In this document: positions 37,403 through 45,686 of the stretch, one piece after another
How positions within the stretch are numbered: position 1 is the stretch's first letter
Layout of the letters: the number at the start of each line of letters is the position of its first letter
Assembly: GCA_003222675.1 (NCBI GenBank)
Contig: QHWT01000050.1
Location: forward strand, 86,301 to 136,401
From: Acidobacteriota bacterium
GTDB lineage: Bacteria > Acidobacteriota > Vicinamibacteria > Vicinamibacterales > 2-12-FULL-66-21
Length of the DNA: 50,101 bases
Direction of reading: 5' to 3'
Made by a program: the position numbers and the translations under genes
Notes under the pieces: model-generated
Told to the model about the DNA's origin: nothing
Databases searched by the model: none
What the model saw: the letters and a program-made list of their open reading frames with translations, nothing else

Positions 37403-39457
37403 TCACCACACTCGACAAATCGGCTGGTTCACCATCTTCGCCGTCGCCTGACAGCTGAAGGCCTTGTGAAATTCCGCGAAGTTCGACACGACTCCGTTCG
37501 TCCGGTACTTGCCGGGCGAATGCGGGTTCACCGCTGCGTGGAGGCGCGCCACTTCGTCGGTGCGGTTCTCGCACCACATCTGCGCCCATCCGAGAAAGAA
37601 GCGCTGCTCCGGTGAAAAGCCATCGGCCCCTCCGAGCGCCTTCGCCCTGAGCTGCTCCATCAGCGCCATCCACGCGAGGCGCAGGCCGCCGTTGTCTGCG
37701 ACGTTTTCGCCGAGCGTGAGCTTGCCATTCACCTTCACGTCGGCGACGGCGGTGTAGCCGCCGTACTGGTTCGCAACGCAGGCCGCGCGCTCTTCGAAGG
37801 CCTGGCCGTCCGCCGCGGTCCACCACTCACGCAGATTTCCCTGGGCGTCGAAACGGCGTCCCTGGTCATCGAATCCGTGGGTCAACTCGTGGCCCACAAC
37901 GGCTCCAGCCGCACCGAAGTTCACCGCATCGTCGGCGGCCTTGATGAAGAACGGCGGCTGCAGGATGCCGGCCGGAAAGTTGATGTTGTTCTCCAGCGGA
38001 TTGTAGTACGCATTGACGGTTGGCGGCGTCATCAGCCATTCCGTCTTGTCGACGGGCTTGCCGATCTTCGCGAGCTGCCGGCGATACGCGAACGTGTTCG
38101 ATCGCTGCGAATTCCCGAGCGCATCGCCGCGGACGATGCGAAGCGACGAGTAGTCGCGCCAGCGATCGGGATATCCAATCTTGTTGGCGACCGCGCGCAG
38201 CTTCAATTCAGCCTGGCGCTTCGTCTCGTCCGACATCCAGGTGATCTGCTTGATGTCCTCGCCGAGCGACGCCTCAATCGCCTGGACCATCTGCAGCGTG
38301 CGCTGCTTGCCCTCGACGCCAAACGTGCGGTCGACGTAGATCTTGCCCAGCGCCTCGCCGAGATCCGAATCGACCGCGTCGACGCAGCGCTTCCAGCGCG
38401 GCCGCTGCTGCTGCGCGCCGGTCAGCGTCTTGCCGTAAAAAGCAAAGTTCTCCTCGTCGAACGCCTTCGGCAGCACGTGCGAGTTGCCGTGCACGGTGTG
38501 CCAGCGTATGTAGGTCTTTAGATCGTCGAGTGAGGAGGAGGCTATCACCTCGTCGACTCCTTTCAAGAACTCCGGCTCGGTCACGTTGGCGGCAGTGACC
38601 GCCGGGGCCTCGGCCTTCTCGAGATATGCGGGCAGGTTCACGGAAGGCATCAGCCTACGGACTTCGTCCATGCCCATCCGGTGATAGACATTGGTCGGGT
38701 TCCGCCGCTCTTCGCGCTTGAGCGCGTGCTTCGCCAGCGTCGTCTCGATCTGTACAACTGCCTTGGCGCCGGCCGCGGCCCGCTCCGGCGTGTCGCCCGC
38801 GAGCTCCAGCATCTTCGTCACATGCTGGGCGTACTGCTCGCGCAGCTTCGCCGAGTTCGCGTCGTCCTTGACGTAGTAGTCGCGATCTGGGAGCCCGAGA
38901 CCACCCTGGCCAAACGTCGCGATCACCTGCGAGGCGTCCTTGAAGTCCGGGGCTGCGCCAAAGCCGAAGAACGGACCAACGCCGATCGTGTGCAGGAATC
39001 CGACGACGGCGGGGATGTCGTTCTTGGTCCTGATGGCTGCGACACGCGCGAGCTCCGGCTCGAGCGGCTGCAGGCGGTTCGACTCGATCGTCGCTTCGTC
39101 CATGCAGCTCGCGTAGTAGTCGCCGATCTGGCGCACGTCCGCACCGCTCGTTGACTTGGCGGCATCCTCCAGAATGTTCTTGAGGATCTCGTTATTGCGA
39201 TCCTGCAATTCTTCGAATCGGCCGTAGCGTGCCTGATCCGGCGGCGTGGGATGCTTCGCGAGCCATCCGCCGCACGCGAACTGGTAGAAATCGCTGCAGG
39301 GATCCGCCGACCGATCCAGGGCCGCAAGGTCGATGCCGGACCGGCTGACCATCGGCTGGTCGGTTGGTTCCTGTGCCCCGACCCGCGCGGCCGCAAGCGC
39401 TATCAGCGCCGCGACGGGAACCGCCAGCGTCCAAAACGCCTGCTTTCTCATCGTCAT
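37403..39457 (-). CDS. M13-family zinc metallopeptidase (neprilysin/PepO-like), exported
   Basis: 684 residues from ATG 39457. A signal peptide (MRKQAFWTLAVPVAALIALAAARVGA) is followed by the M13 N-terminal signature CSDFYQFACGGWL, the helical body, and the catalytic part: NAYYNPLENNINFPAGILQPPFF, VVGHELTHGFDDQGRRFD with H523-E-x-x-H527, and ENVADNGGLRLAW carrying the third zinc ligand. It ends with the typical CRVW. It degrades peptides outside the cytoplasm. The start at 39490 would add residues not part of a signal peptide. Divergent from the alpha/beta hydrolase gene. Confidence 0.95.
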   Translation of the reverse strand: MTMRKQAFWTLAVPVAALIALAAARVGAQEPTDQPMVSRSGIDLAALDRSADPCSDFYQFACGGWLAKHPTPPDQARYGRFEELQDRNNEILKNILEDAAKSTSGADVRQIGDYYASCMDEATIESNRLQPLEPELARVAAIRTKNDIPAVVGFLHTIGVGPFFGFGAAPDFKDASQVIATFGQGGLGLPDRDYYVKDDANSAKLREQYAQHVTKMLELAGDTPERAAAGAKAVVQIETTLAKHALKREERRNPTNVYHRMGMDEVRRLMPSVNLPAYLEKAEAPAVTAANVTEPEFLKGVDEVIASSSLDDLKTYIRWHTVHGNSHVLPKAFDEENFAFYGKTLTGAQQQRPRWKRCVDAVDSDLGEALGKIYVDRTFGVEGKQRTLQMVQAIEASLGEDIKQITWMSDETKRQAELKLRAVANKIGYPDRWRDYSSLRIVRGDALGNSQRSNTFAYRRQLAKIGKPVDKTEWLMTPPTVNAYYNPLENNINFPAGILQPPFFIKAADDAVNFGAAGAVVGHELTHGFDDQGRRFDAQGNLREWWTAADGQAFEERAACVANQYGGYTAVADVKVNGKLTLGENVADNGGLRLAWMALMEQLRAKALGGADGFSPEQRFFLGWAQMWCENRTDEVARLHAAVNPHSPGKYRTNGVVSNFAEFHKAFSCQATAKMVNQPICRVW

Positions 39458-39499
39458 ATGGAATGCGCCCTCTGGCGGAAGTTCATCCAACGACTGCGC

Positions 39500-39505
39500 G
39501 ATAAT
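39500..39505 (+). promoter_or_regulatory. -10 element (GATAAT) six bases before start codon
   Basis: GATAAT ends at 39505 and the ATG is at 39512. No Shine-Dalgarno sequence fits in between, so a leaderless message is likely. Confidence 0.5.
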
Positions 39506-39511
39506 GCAGCG

Positions 39512-40153
39512 ATGCCTCGCCGCGACGTTTCAGTCTATCCCAGCGAGAAGCCGCGGGCCGCGCTGATCCTCGCGCACGGCGCGGGTGCCGGACAGAAAAG
39601 CGCGTTCATGGTTGCCGCCGCGCGAGCGCTCTCCGCGCGCGGGGTCGCGACCGCCACGTTCGACTTTCCATACATGGCTGAAGGACGGAAGCTGCCCGAC
39701 AAAGCGCCGGTGCTGGAGGAAGCGTGGCGCGATGCGATCGGCGACGTCTCGTCCCGTGCCCTCTTTGCCGGGCTGCCGCTGTTCATTGGCGGCAAGTCCA
39801 TGGGCGGCCGCATCGCATCGCAGGCAGCGGCCGAGCGGCCGCTTCCGATCTCCGGGCTCGTCTTTCTCGGTTACCCGTTACATCCGCCGGGAAAGCCCGG
39901 ACAGCGTCGAGACGCACATCTTCCGAACATCCACGTGCCAATGCTGTTCGTGCAGGGGAGCCGCGATGCGTTTGGCACCGCCGACGAGATCCGCGCCCTG
40001 GTCCCACGCCTGGCGTCCGCGACCGAACTCTACGAAGTCGAAGCCGGCGATCATTCGTTCAAAGTCCCCGCGCGTATCGGCAAGCCTTCCGTCGTCATGG
40101 AGAGGATTTTCGATCGGGTAGTGGCATTCATTCGGTCCGCAGCACGCTCATAG
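39512..40153 (+). CDS. Alpha/beta hydrolase, KANL3/Tex30-like (COG3571)
   Basis: 213 residues. The fold starts with RAALILAHGAGAGQKS (oxyanion region), the nucleophile elbow is GGKSMGGR with Ser96, an acid lies in the VQGSRDAFGT strand, and the catalytic His181 is in AGDHSFK. This matches the small dienelactone-hydrolase-like KANL3/Tex30 family. The substrate is unknown and the bacterial members are uncharacterised. The start at 39512 (MPRRDVSVYPSE) is chosen because homology begins there and the longer frame runs antisense through the M13 gene. Confidence 0.9.
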   Translation: MPRRDVSVYPSEKPRAALILAHGAGAGQKSAFMVAAARALSARGVATATFDFPYMAEGRKLPDKAPVLEEAWRDAIGDVSSRALFAGLPLFIGGKSMGGRIASQAAAERPLPISGLVFLGYPLHPPGKPGQRRDAHLPNIHVPMLFVQGSRDAFGTADEIRALVPRLASATELYEVEAGDHSFKVPARIGKPSVVMERIFDRVVAFIRSAARS

Positions 40154-40256
40154 GATCCGATCGCCGGGCGCGGCAGGCAGGCATGTAGAGGACACCGTCG
40201 CGCATGGCAAGCGACACAATAAGCGCGGATGTGCGCCGAGCGCCAGTCGTAGTCTG

Positions 40257-40733
40257 CTACGGCTTTTCTGGCGGCCGGCGCGATGTCGCCTTGCTCGAGT
40301 GCCGCTGGTCCGCCTCCTCGATCGAATGCGAATGCGTCAGGCTGAGGTCCTTCTTGGCCATGACGACAAGACGCTGATAATGCTTGTGCAGCAACGCCAG
40401 CTCCTCCTCAGATAGATCCTCGACGTCGATCAGCCGATTGCTCGCGCCTTCAACCGCGGCAACCAGCTCGTTCAGCTTCAACTGCAGCGCGAGCGAATCC
40501 TTGTTCTGCGATCGTTGGATCAGGAAAACCATCAGGAAGGTGACGATGGTCGTACCCGTGTTGATGACCAGTTGCCAGGTGTCTGAGAACCGGAAGGCAG
40601 GACCGAGCGCTGCCCACGCAACGATGATCGCGCACGCGATGCCGAACGCCGTGCTGCTCCCGGTCCACCGTGTGACCGTCGAGGAGAAATGTTCGAACCC
40701 TGGACCGAACACGCCCTGCCTCCATCGGTGCAT
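40257..40733 (-). CDS. Low-affinity iron permease family protein
   Basis: 158 residues. Two transmembrane helices (GSSTAFGIACAIIVAWAALG and LVINTGTTIVTFLMVFLIQRSQNKDS) followed by a cytoplasmic helical segment (LALQLKLNELVAAVEGASNRLIDVEDLSEEELALLHKHYQRL), which is the bacterial form of PF04120. Despite the family name, iron transport by the bacterial members is not well established. ATG 40733 has GGAGG at good spacing; the GTG at 40739 overlaps that site. It is divergent from pepF. The 100 bases downstream, to 40153, hold nothing I can identify. Confidence 0.93.
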   Translation of the reverse strand: MHRWRQGVFGPGFEHFSSTVTRWTGSSTAFGIACAIIVAWAALGPAFRFSDTWQLVINTGTTIVTFLMVFLIQRSQNKDSLALQLKLNELVAAVEGASNRLIDVEDLSEEELALLHKHYQRLVVMAKKDLSLTHSHSIEEADQRHSSKATSRRPPEKP

Positions 40734-40948
40734 TGCCACCTCCAGGAGGCAACACTATTACACGCGTCGGTGCTCCTGGGACGAGTTCGACGAATCGCGT
40801 GATGGATTGATTGCGCAGTCGAATGAATAGAGCATCGATGTCCCCGATGACCCGATTGGATGCACGCGTCGATCAACGTTTGAAAAGGATGTTCCGAAAG
40901 TTCTCGCCCGCGTGACCTGCGGCTGAGAAAAATCCGCGCAATACGTTC

Positions 40949-40954
40949 TATAGT
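40949..40954 (+). promoter_or_regulatory. -10 element (TATAGT) six bases before pepF
   Basis: TATAGT ends six bases before the ATG at 40961; the six bases are TGGGAG, so a very short leader or none at all is expected. Confidence 0.5.
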
Positions 40955-40960
40955 TGGGAG

Positions 40961-42799
40961 ATGGGCCCCCAGGCACTTGCGCAGCCGCGCAGCCGGCGGC
41001 GCGATGAAATACCCGACCGCTTCAAATGGAATCTCAACGACATCTACCCGGATTGGGAGGCGTGGGAGGGCGCGTACAGACAGCTCGACGCCGGCATCGA
41101 TCGCTACGCCGCGCTCAGGGGCACGCTGTCCCAGGGACCGCATCGGCTTCTTGAAACCTTCCAGCTGTCCGAGGAGCTGGACCAGCTCGCGTATCGCGTG
41201 TGGTACTACCCCTCGCTGCAATACGACCAGGACCAGCGCGACAACACGGTCAACGCGAAAAAGCAGCAGGTACAGCTCCTGTTCGCCAGGTTGAGCCAGG
41301 CGGGCTCGTGGTTCAACCCTGAACTGCTCGCGATTCCCCTCGAGACAGTACGCGGGTGGATGCGCGACAACACGGCGCTTCGTCTTTACGAATTCGCGAT
41401 CGAAAACCTGTACCGCCAGCAGGAACACGTCCTCGACGAGTCCGGCGAGCGATTGATGTCGCTGGCGAGCCGGCTCGCCGCGTCGCCGAACGAAGCTTAC
41501 TGGGCACTCTCCACGGCGGACGCGAAGTTCCCGTCGATCACGCTCTCGACCGGCGAGACCGTCACCGTGTCCTATGGGCAATACCGGGCGATTCTCGCCA
41601 CGCGGCGTGAACAGCCGGACCGCGAAAAGGCCTTTACCGCGCTGCACGAGACTTACAAGGGCAGCCTCAATACATACGCGACGCTCTACAACGCCGTCTG
41701 CCAGCGCGACTGGTTCCAGGCGCGGGCACGCGGCTACAAGAGCACGCTTGAAGCCGCCCTCCACGGCGACAACATCCCCACCTCGGTCGTCGAGAATCTG
41801 ATCGAGACCACGCGGGCGGGGGTCGCGCCGCTTCGGCGTTATCACCAGCTGCGGCGTCGGGTGCTCGAGGTGCCTTCGTACCAGGTGTACGACTTCTCGA
41901 TCCCGCTCGTCACGTTCGATAAGAAATACAACTACGAGGACGTCCTCGACTGGATCACGGCGTCGGTCGCGCCGCTCGGCACCGACTACCAGGCGCGCAT
42001 GTGCACCGGCTTCAGCGGCGGATGGATCGACGTATACGAGAATGAAGGCAAACGCTCCGGCGCCTACTCCGCCCCCGTGTACGGCACGCACCCCTACATG
42101 CTGCTGAACTACACCGACACGCTCGACGACGTGTTCACGACAGCGCACGAGATGGGGCACTCGATGCACACCATCCTGTCGCACGAGACGCAGCCCTTCA
42201 TCTATTCGAGCTATACGATCTTCGTGGCGGAAGTGCCATCGACGCTCTCCGAGGCGCTGCTGCTCGAATACATGCTCGCGCACTCGACCGATCCCGTCGA
42301 GCGGATCGTGCTTTTGCAGCATGCGATCGACAACATCACCGGCACGTTCTATACGCAGGTGCTGTTCGCCGATTACGAGCTGCGCGCGCATCGCCTCGCC
42401 GAACAGGATCAGCCGATCACGGCGGAGATCCTGACCGAGATCTACACGCAGCTGCTGAAGGACTATTATGGCGACTCGCTCGATCTCAATCCGCTGACGG
42501 GCCTCACTTGGGCCCGCATCCCCCATTTTTTCAACTCGCCGTACTACGTCTACCAGTACGCGACGTGCTTCGCATCGGCGGCGCGACTCGCGCGAGAGAT
42601 CATGGGACGCGGCCCGGCCGCCGCGGAGGCGCGCGAGCGCTATCTCACGCTCCTGCAGGCAGGGGGCAACGATTATCCGATGGAGCAGTTGCGCAAGGCC
42701 GGCGTGGATCTCAGTCAGCCGGACACGGTTCGCGCGATCGTCGATCAACTCGACGATCTGGTCTCCAGACTTGAGCGAGAACTCGCGAACGTCCGCTAG
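40961..42799 (+). CDS. pepF: Oligoendopeptidase F (M3 family)
   Basis: 612 residues, normal for the family; cytoplasmic zinc peptidase that degrades oligopeptides. The N-terminal helical lobe starts RFKWNLNDIYPDWEAWE. The catalytic lobe has TAHEMGHSMHTI with H396-E-x-x-H400 and the downstream Glu in SEALLLEYML (third ligand). The substrate-binding stretch FSIPLVTFDKKYNYEDVLDWI and the C-terminal GNDYPMEQLRKAGVDLSQPDTV are both typical. It has no signal peptide. A TATAGT hexamer precedes the start codon by six bases. Confidence 0.96.
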   Translation: MGPQALAQPRSRRRDEIPDRFKWNLNDIYPDWEAWEGAYRQLDAGIDRYAALRGTLSQGPHRLLETFQLSEELDQLAYRVWYYPSLQYDQDQRDNTVNAKKQQVQLLFARLSQAGSWFNPELLAIPLETVRGWMRDNTALRLYEFAIENLYRQQEHVLDESGERLMSLASRLAASPNEAYWALSTADAKFPSITLSTGETVTVSYGQYRAILATRREQPDREKAFTALHETYKGSLNTYATLYNAVCQRDWFQARARGYKSTLEAALHGDNIPTSVVENLIETTRAGVAPLRRYHQLRRRVLEVPSYQVYDFSIPLVTFDKKYNYEDVLDWITASVAPLGTDYQARMCTGFSGGWIDVYENEGKRSGAYSAPVYGTHPYMLLNYTDTLDDVFTTAHEMGHSMHTILSHETQPFIYSSYTIFVAEVPSTLSEALLLEYMLAHSTDPVERIVLLQHAIDNITGTFYTQVLFADYELRAHRLAEQDQPITAEILTEIYTQLLKDYYGDSLDLNPLTGLTWARIPHFFNSPYYVYQYATCFASAARLAREIMGRGPAAAEARERYLTLLQAGGNDYPMEQLRKAGVDLSQPDTVRAIVDQLDDLVSRLERELANVR

Positions 42800-42852
42800 C
42801 CTGGGTGAGTTGGTCCGCGGCTGTGTGTGCGTGCCGTGCGGAGAAGACGATC

Positions 42853-43083
42853 TCACGCAAAGCTGGACTCTTGCCCGAGGACGCCGAGGAGGCTGCATCT
42901 CCGCGCATTCGCCGCGCCCGCCTTCGGCGGCCAATGCGGCTGCGCAGCCGCTTCTCCAATGGTCTTCTCCGCGCGTATGCAGCGGCAGCCACTGCAATGT
43001 CCGTGTCTGTGTGGACGACTCGTTCTTTTCTGCCGTTCGCCCTGCTCTGCGCGCTCGGCGCCCTCTGCGTGAGTCGTGCGTGA
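42853..43083. repeat. Degenerate 9-mer dyad between convergent genes
   Basis: In the 327-base gap between pepF and the MFS gene, the left stretch TCACGCAAA...GAGGACGCCGAGGAGG (42853-42893) is inverted relative to CCTGCTCTGCGCGCTCGGCG...GTGCGTGA (43041-43083). Both show a weak 9-base period. No gene is seen in the loop, which contains a run of GC-rich palindromes (GCGGCTGCGCAGCCGC near 42940). Confidence 0.5.
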
Positions 43084-43126
43084 CAAGCGGACCGTATCAG
43101 CTCGTTGGCTGGTCTTCCGGATGTCG

Positions 43127-44296
43127 TCACCGTGTATCGGCGGCCACGGCGCCCGGCGGCTTGTGATATCTCGCCGCGAGCGCCGCGGCACCGACGAGCA
43201 CTGCAGCGGCTGACCCGTACGCCGCACCCTCCCCCATCCACTGCAGCACGCCGTTCCCCCAGACCGGGCCCAGCGTGCGGCCGAGACTCTCGAGCGCGCC
43301 AGCCGCTCCCTGCACTCTTCCCTGCTCGTGACGTCCGCCCGCCGCGCTGACGAGTGAGATGAGGGACGGGTTCGTGAGGCCTATGCCGATCGCGCCGGGC
43401 ACCAGCATCGCGACGAACAGCCAGAACGTATGTGTCACGGCGCTGCCGCCCCATCCGGCCGCGGCAAACAGCAGCCCGATCGTCAGCGTCCGCCGCTCGC
43501 CGATGGCGCGCACGATCGGACCGACCATCGCCGCCTGTACGATCACACCGAGAAATCCGAACGTGGCGAGAAGATACCCGATGTGCGTTGCGTCGAAGCC
43601 GAAGCGGCGCTGCCCGAACAACGCGAAGGTCGTCTGGTAGACCGCAAACGACGCCCAATAGAGAAAGTCGATCGTGAAGAGCACGCGCAACCCCGGACGC
43701 CCGCCGACTTCGCGCAGGGCGCGCCAGGGCGATCCAACGGCTGCGCTCGTCCGGTGAACCGTCTCAGGCAGCCAGAACCATGCGAGCAGCATGGCGGCGA
43801 CGGTGATCACGGCCGCGGCCCAGATCGGTGCGGTATAACTGATTCGCGCGAAGAGTCCGCCAAGCCCGGGACCGATGATGAACCCGACGCCAAAGGCGGC
43901 GCCGAGCATGCCGAACGATCGGGCGCGGTTCTCGTCGGTGGCAATGTCGCCAATGTAGGCGCGCGCCGTCGTGATGTTGCCGCCCGACAGACCGTCGACG
44001 ATACGCGCGGCGAACAGCATCAGCAGGCTGTGCGCGAGCGCGAGCATGACGAAGCTGACGACCGTGCCGAGCAGGCTGAAGATCAGAATCGGCCGCCGTC
44101 CCCACCTGTCGGACCACTCACCCAGCACTGGCGACGCGATCAACTGGCTCAGCGAAAACGAAGCGAACAGCAGCCCGATGGCGAGCGGAGATGCACCGAA
44201 CGTCTCCGCGTAGAACGGCAGCAGCGGAATGATGATGCCAAATCCAATCAGGTTGACGAGAATCGTCAGGAAGATGACGAGGAGCGGCCGGCTCAC
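43127..44296 (-). CDS. MFS transporter
   Basis: 389 residues with twelve predicted transmembrane helices. The loop between helices 2 and 3 has GEWSDRWGRRPIL, the major-facilitator motif A, and helix 5 carries GPGLGGLFARIS, a motif-C-like stretch of drug/H+ antiporters such as the TetA/MdtG-like group. It begins MSRPLLVIFLTILVNLIGFGIIIPLLPFYAETFGASPLAIGLL, again TetA-like. Substrate not known. GTG at 44296 overlaps the TGA of the cyclophilin gene (GTGA), so they are translated together. Confidence 0.94.
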   Translation of the reverse strand: MSRPLLVIFLTILVNLIGFGIIIPLLPFYAETFGASPLAIGLLFASFSLSQLIASPVLGEWSDRWGRRPILIFSLLGTVVSFVMLALAHSLLMLFAARIVDGLSGGNITTARAYIGDIATDENRARSFGMLGAAFGVGFIIGPGLGGLFARISYTAPIWAAAVITVAAMLLAWFWLPETVHRTSAAVGSPWRALREVGGRPGLRVLFTIDFLYWASFAVYQTTFALFGQRRFGFDATHIGYLLATFGFLGVIVQAAMVGPIVRAIGERRTLTIGLLFAAAGWGGSAVTHTFWLFVAMLVPGAIGIGLTNPSLISLVSAAGGRHEQGRVQGAAGALESLGRTLGPVWGNGVLQWMGEGAAYGSAAAVLVGAAALAARYHKPPGAVAADTR

Positions 44297-44877
44297 TGCT
44301 TCACCGTCACGCCTTTGATGAACACCGGCGTGACTGGCACGTTTGCCATTCCGCCCCGGTCCGCCGTCGGTGTGGCGGCAATGCGCTCGACGACGTCCAT
44401 GCCGGCGATGACGCGGCCGAACACCGCGTACCCGAACTCCTCCGGAGAATAGCCGGTGAAATCGAGCGACGCGTTGTTCGCGAGATTGATGTAGAACTGC
44501 GACGTTGCGCTGCGCAGGGCGCGCGTGCGCGCCATCGCCACGGTCCCGCGCCGGTTGGCAATCTTGTTGTCGGCCTCGTTCTGAATCGGCGGGCGTGTGC
44601 GCTTTTCGGTCAGATCCTCGGCATAACCGCCACCCTGAATCACATAACCGGAGACGACACGGTGAAAGATCGTCCCGGGGTAAAAGCCGTCCTTCACGTA
44701 CTGCAGGAAGTTTTCAACCGACACCGGCGCCTGTTCCTTGAATAGTTCGATGGTGATGGATCCGGCAGAGGTCTCGACCACGACGACGGGGTTGCCCGCG
44801 GCGGGTTGAAGAGCGGAAGTCTGCGTTCCGGGTGGCGTCTGCAGCGCGGCGAACGCCAGGCACACGATCCAGGTCAT
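44293..44877 (-). CDS. Peptidyl-prolyl cis-trans isomerase, cyclophilin type, exported
   Basis: 194 residues. A short signal peptide (MTWIVCLAFAALQ) is followed by a cyclophilin domain: VVVVETSAGSITIELFKEQAPVSVENFLQYVKDGFYPGTIFHRVVSGYVIQGGGY carries the catalytic Arg in FHR, with SQFYINLANNASLD and GYAVFGRVIAGMDVVERIA. It assists folding of periplasmic proteins. ATG 44877 has GAGGG upstream and starts the signal peptide; the longer frame to 44952 is not supported. The gene is first in an overlapping pair with the MFS gene. Confidence 0.95.
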   Translation of the reverse strand: MTWIVCLAFAALQTPPGTQTSALQPAAGNPVVVVETSAGSITIELFKEQAPVSVENFLQYVKDGFYPGTIFHRVVSGYVIQGGGYAEDLTEKRTRPPIQNEADNKIANRRGTVAMARTRALRSATSQFYINLANNASLDFTGYSPEEFGYAVFGRVIAGMDVVERIAATPTADRGGMANVPVTPVFIKGVTVKQ

Positions 44878-45229
44878 CGCGGTCCCTCCTTCGGTCACTG
44901 GCGTTTTCAGTGTACTCGCGTCGGCTGGCACGCCGGTAGCAATGCGCCTCACGCACGGCTACGCGACAGTTGTGACGCGTCAGTGACACGGCGGGCGGTG
45001 ACGAGTCTCTCGCCTGCATTTCCGGCGCACTTCGGGCCACACGACGGGTCGGAGCCCCGCGCATCCTGGCGCCGGTCCCGGACGGAGAATGTCCGCATGC
45101 GGGCGATTGAATGTCCGCGATGGATCGGATTCAAAAGGGTGGATCGCGTCGGAAAGGATTGGGCGTCCGCCACCCGAAGCGACCTGAACGGGTGGACTAC
45201 AATAATGTGGTCTTCACCGGAGGCAATCC
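44878..45229. other. 352-base gap with promoter of the 116-residue protein
   Basis: No gene recognised. It should contain the cyclophilin promoter (a TACACT hexamer on the minus strand near 44911) and the promoter for the gene at 45230 (TACAAT, 45198-45203, about 26 bases upstream of its ATG). GAATGTCCGC occurs twice, at about 45087 and 45110, as a direct repeat; I see no further structure. Confidence 0.45.
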
Positions 45230-45580
45230 ATGGTGACGGAGCTCGAGAGCGAACAAAAGGAGCTCGCGGACTTCATTCGAGCGGGCTCGACACGCGGACC
45301 GCAATGCTTCGGCAGCTACTTCGACGAGAAGGGCGGATCGTGTGCGCTCGGGGCGGTGTACGACGGCGTGTACCACCTCCCGCGCAAGCACGGCAAGCTC
45401 GTTCCGGATCATCTCGAGCGGCTGTTCCGCTGTCTCGACGAAGTAACGAAACGGTGCCCGCACGAACAGTGCGCCAAGCGGCTGCCGCTGGCCCCGTTGA
45501 TCGTGCACCTGAACGACGATCACCGCTGGACGCGCGAGCAGATCGCCGACTGGTTGTCGCAGGAGTCAACGACCACGTAA
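45230..45580 (+). CDS. Small Cys/His-rich protein, unknown function
   Basis: 116 residues, no signal peptide or membrane segment. It contains five cysteines (26, 38, 68, 76, 81) and six histidines (49, 54, 61, 78, 93, 98), with CPHEQC near the middle and LIVHLNDDHRWTREQIADWL at the end. The latter resembles a conserved helix of small uncharacterised proteins. The GGSCALGAVYDGVYHLP stretch suggests a compact alpha/beta fold. Metal binding is possible but unproved. GGAGG precedes the ATG and TACAAT is a plausible -10. It is followed by the octad dyad and then the DUF349 gene. Confidence 0.75.
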   Translation: MVTELESEQKELADFIRAGSTRGPQCFGSYFDEKGGSCALGAVYDGVYHLPRKHGKLVPDHLERLFRCLDEVTKRCPHEQCAKRLPLAPLIVHLNDDHRWTREQIADWLSQESTTT

Positions 45581-45590
45581 ACGTGTCTAT

Positions 45591-45666
45591 TTGGCAATCG
45601 GGTAATTGGGTAATCCGGTAATCGGGTAATTGCAATTACTCAATTACCCGATTGCTCAATTGCCAA
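45591..45666. repeat. Octad-array dyad, near-perfect hairpin
   Basis: Left units TTGGCAAT-CGGGTAAT-TGGGTAAT-CCGGTAAT-CGGGTAAT (45591-45630) and right units ATTACTCA-ATTACCCG-ATTGCTCA-ATTGCCAA (45635-45666). The outermost units match exactly and the loop is only four bases. It lies 11 bases after one stop codon and 20 bases before the DUF349 gene's ATG, so it can serve as a terminator for the first or a 5' structure for the second. It is AT-rich against the GC-rich background. Confidence 0.85.
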
Positions 45667-45686
45667 ATGAGGTAAGGCTCCCCAAC

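Noticed and set aside
40532-42997. 821-residue minus-strand open frame
   Set aside because: Antisense to pepF and part of the iron permease gene; no motif, shadow composition.
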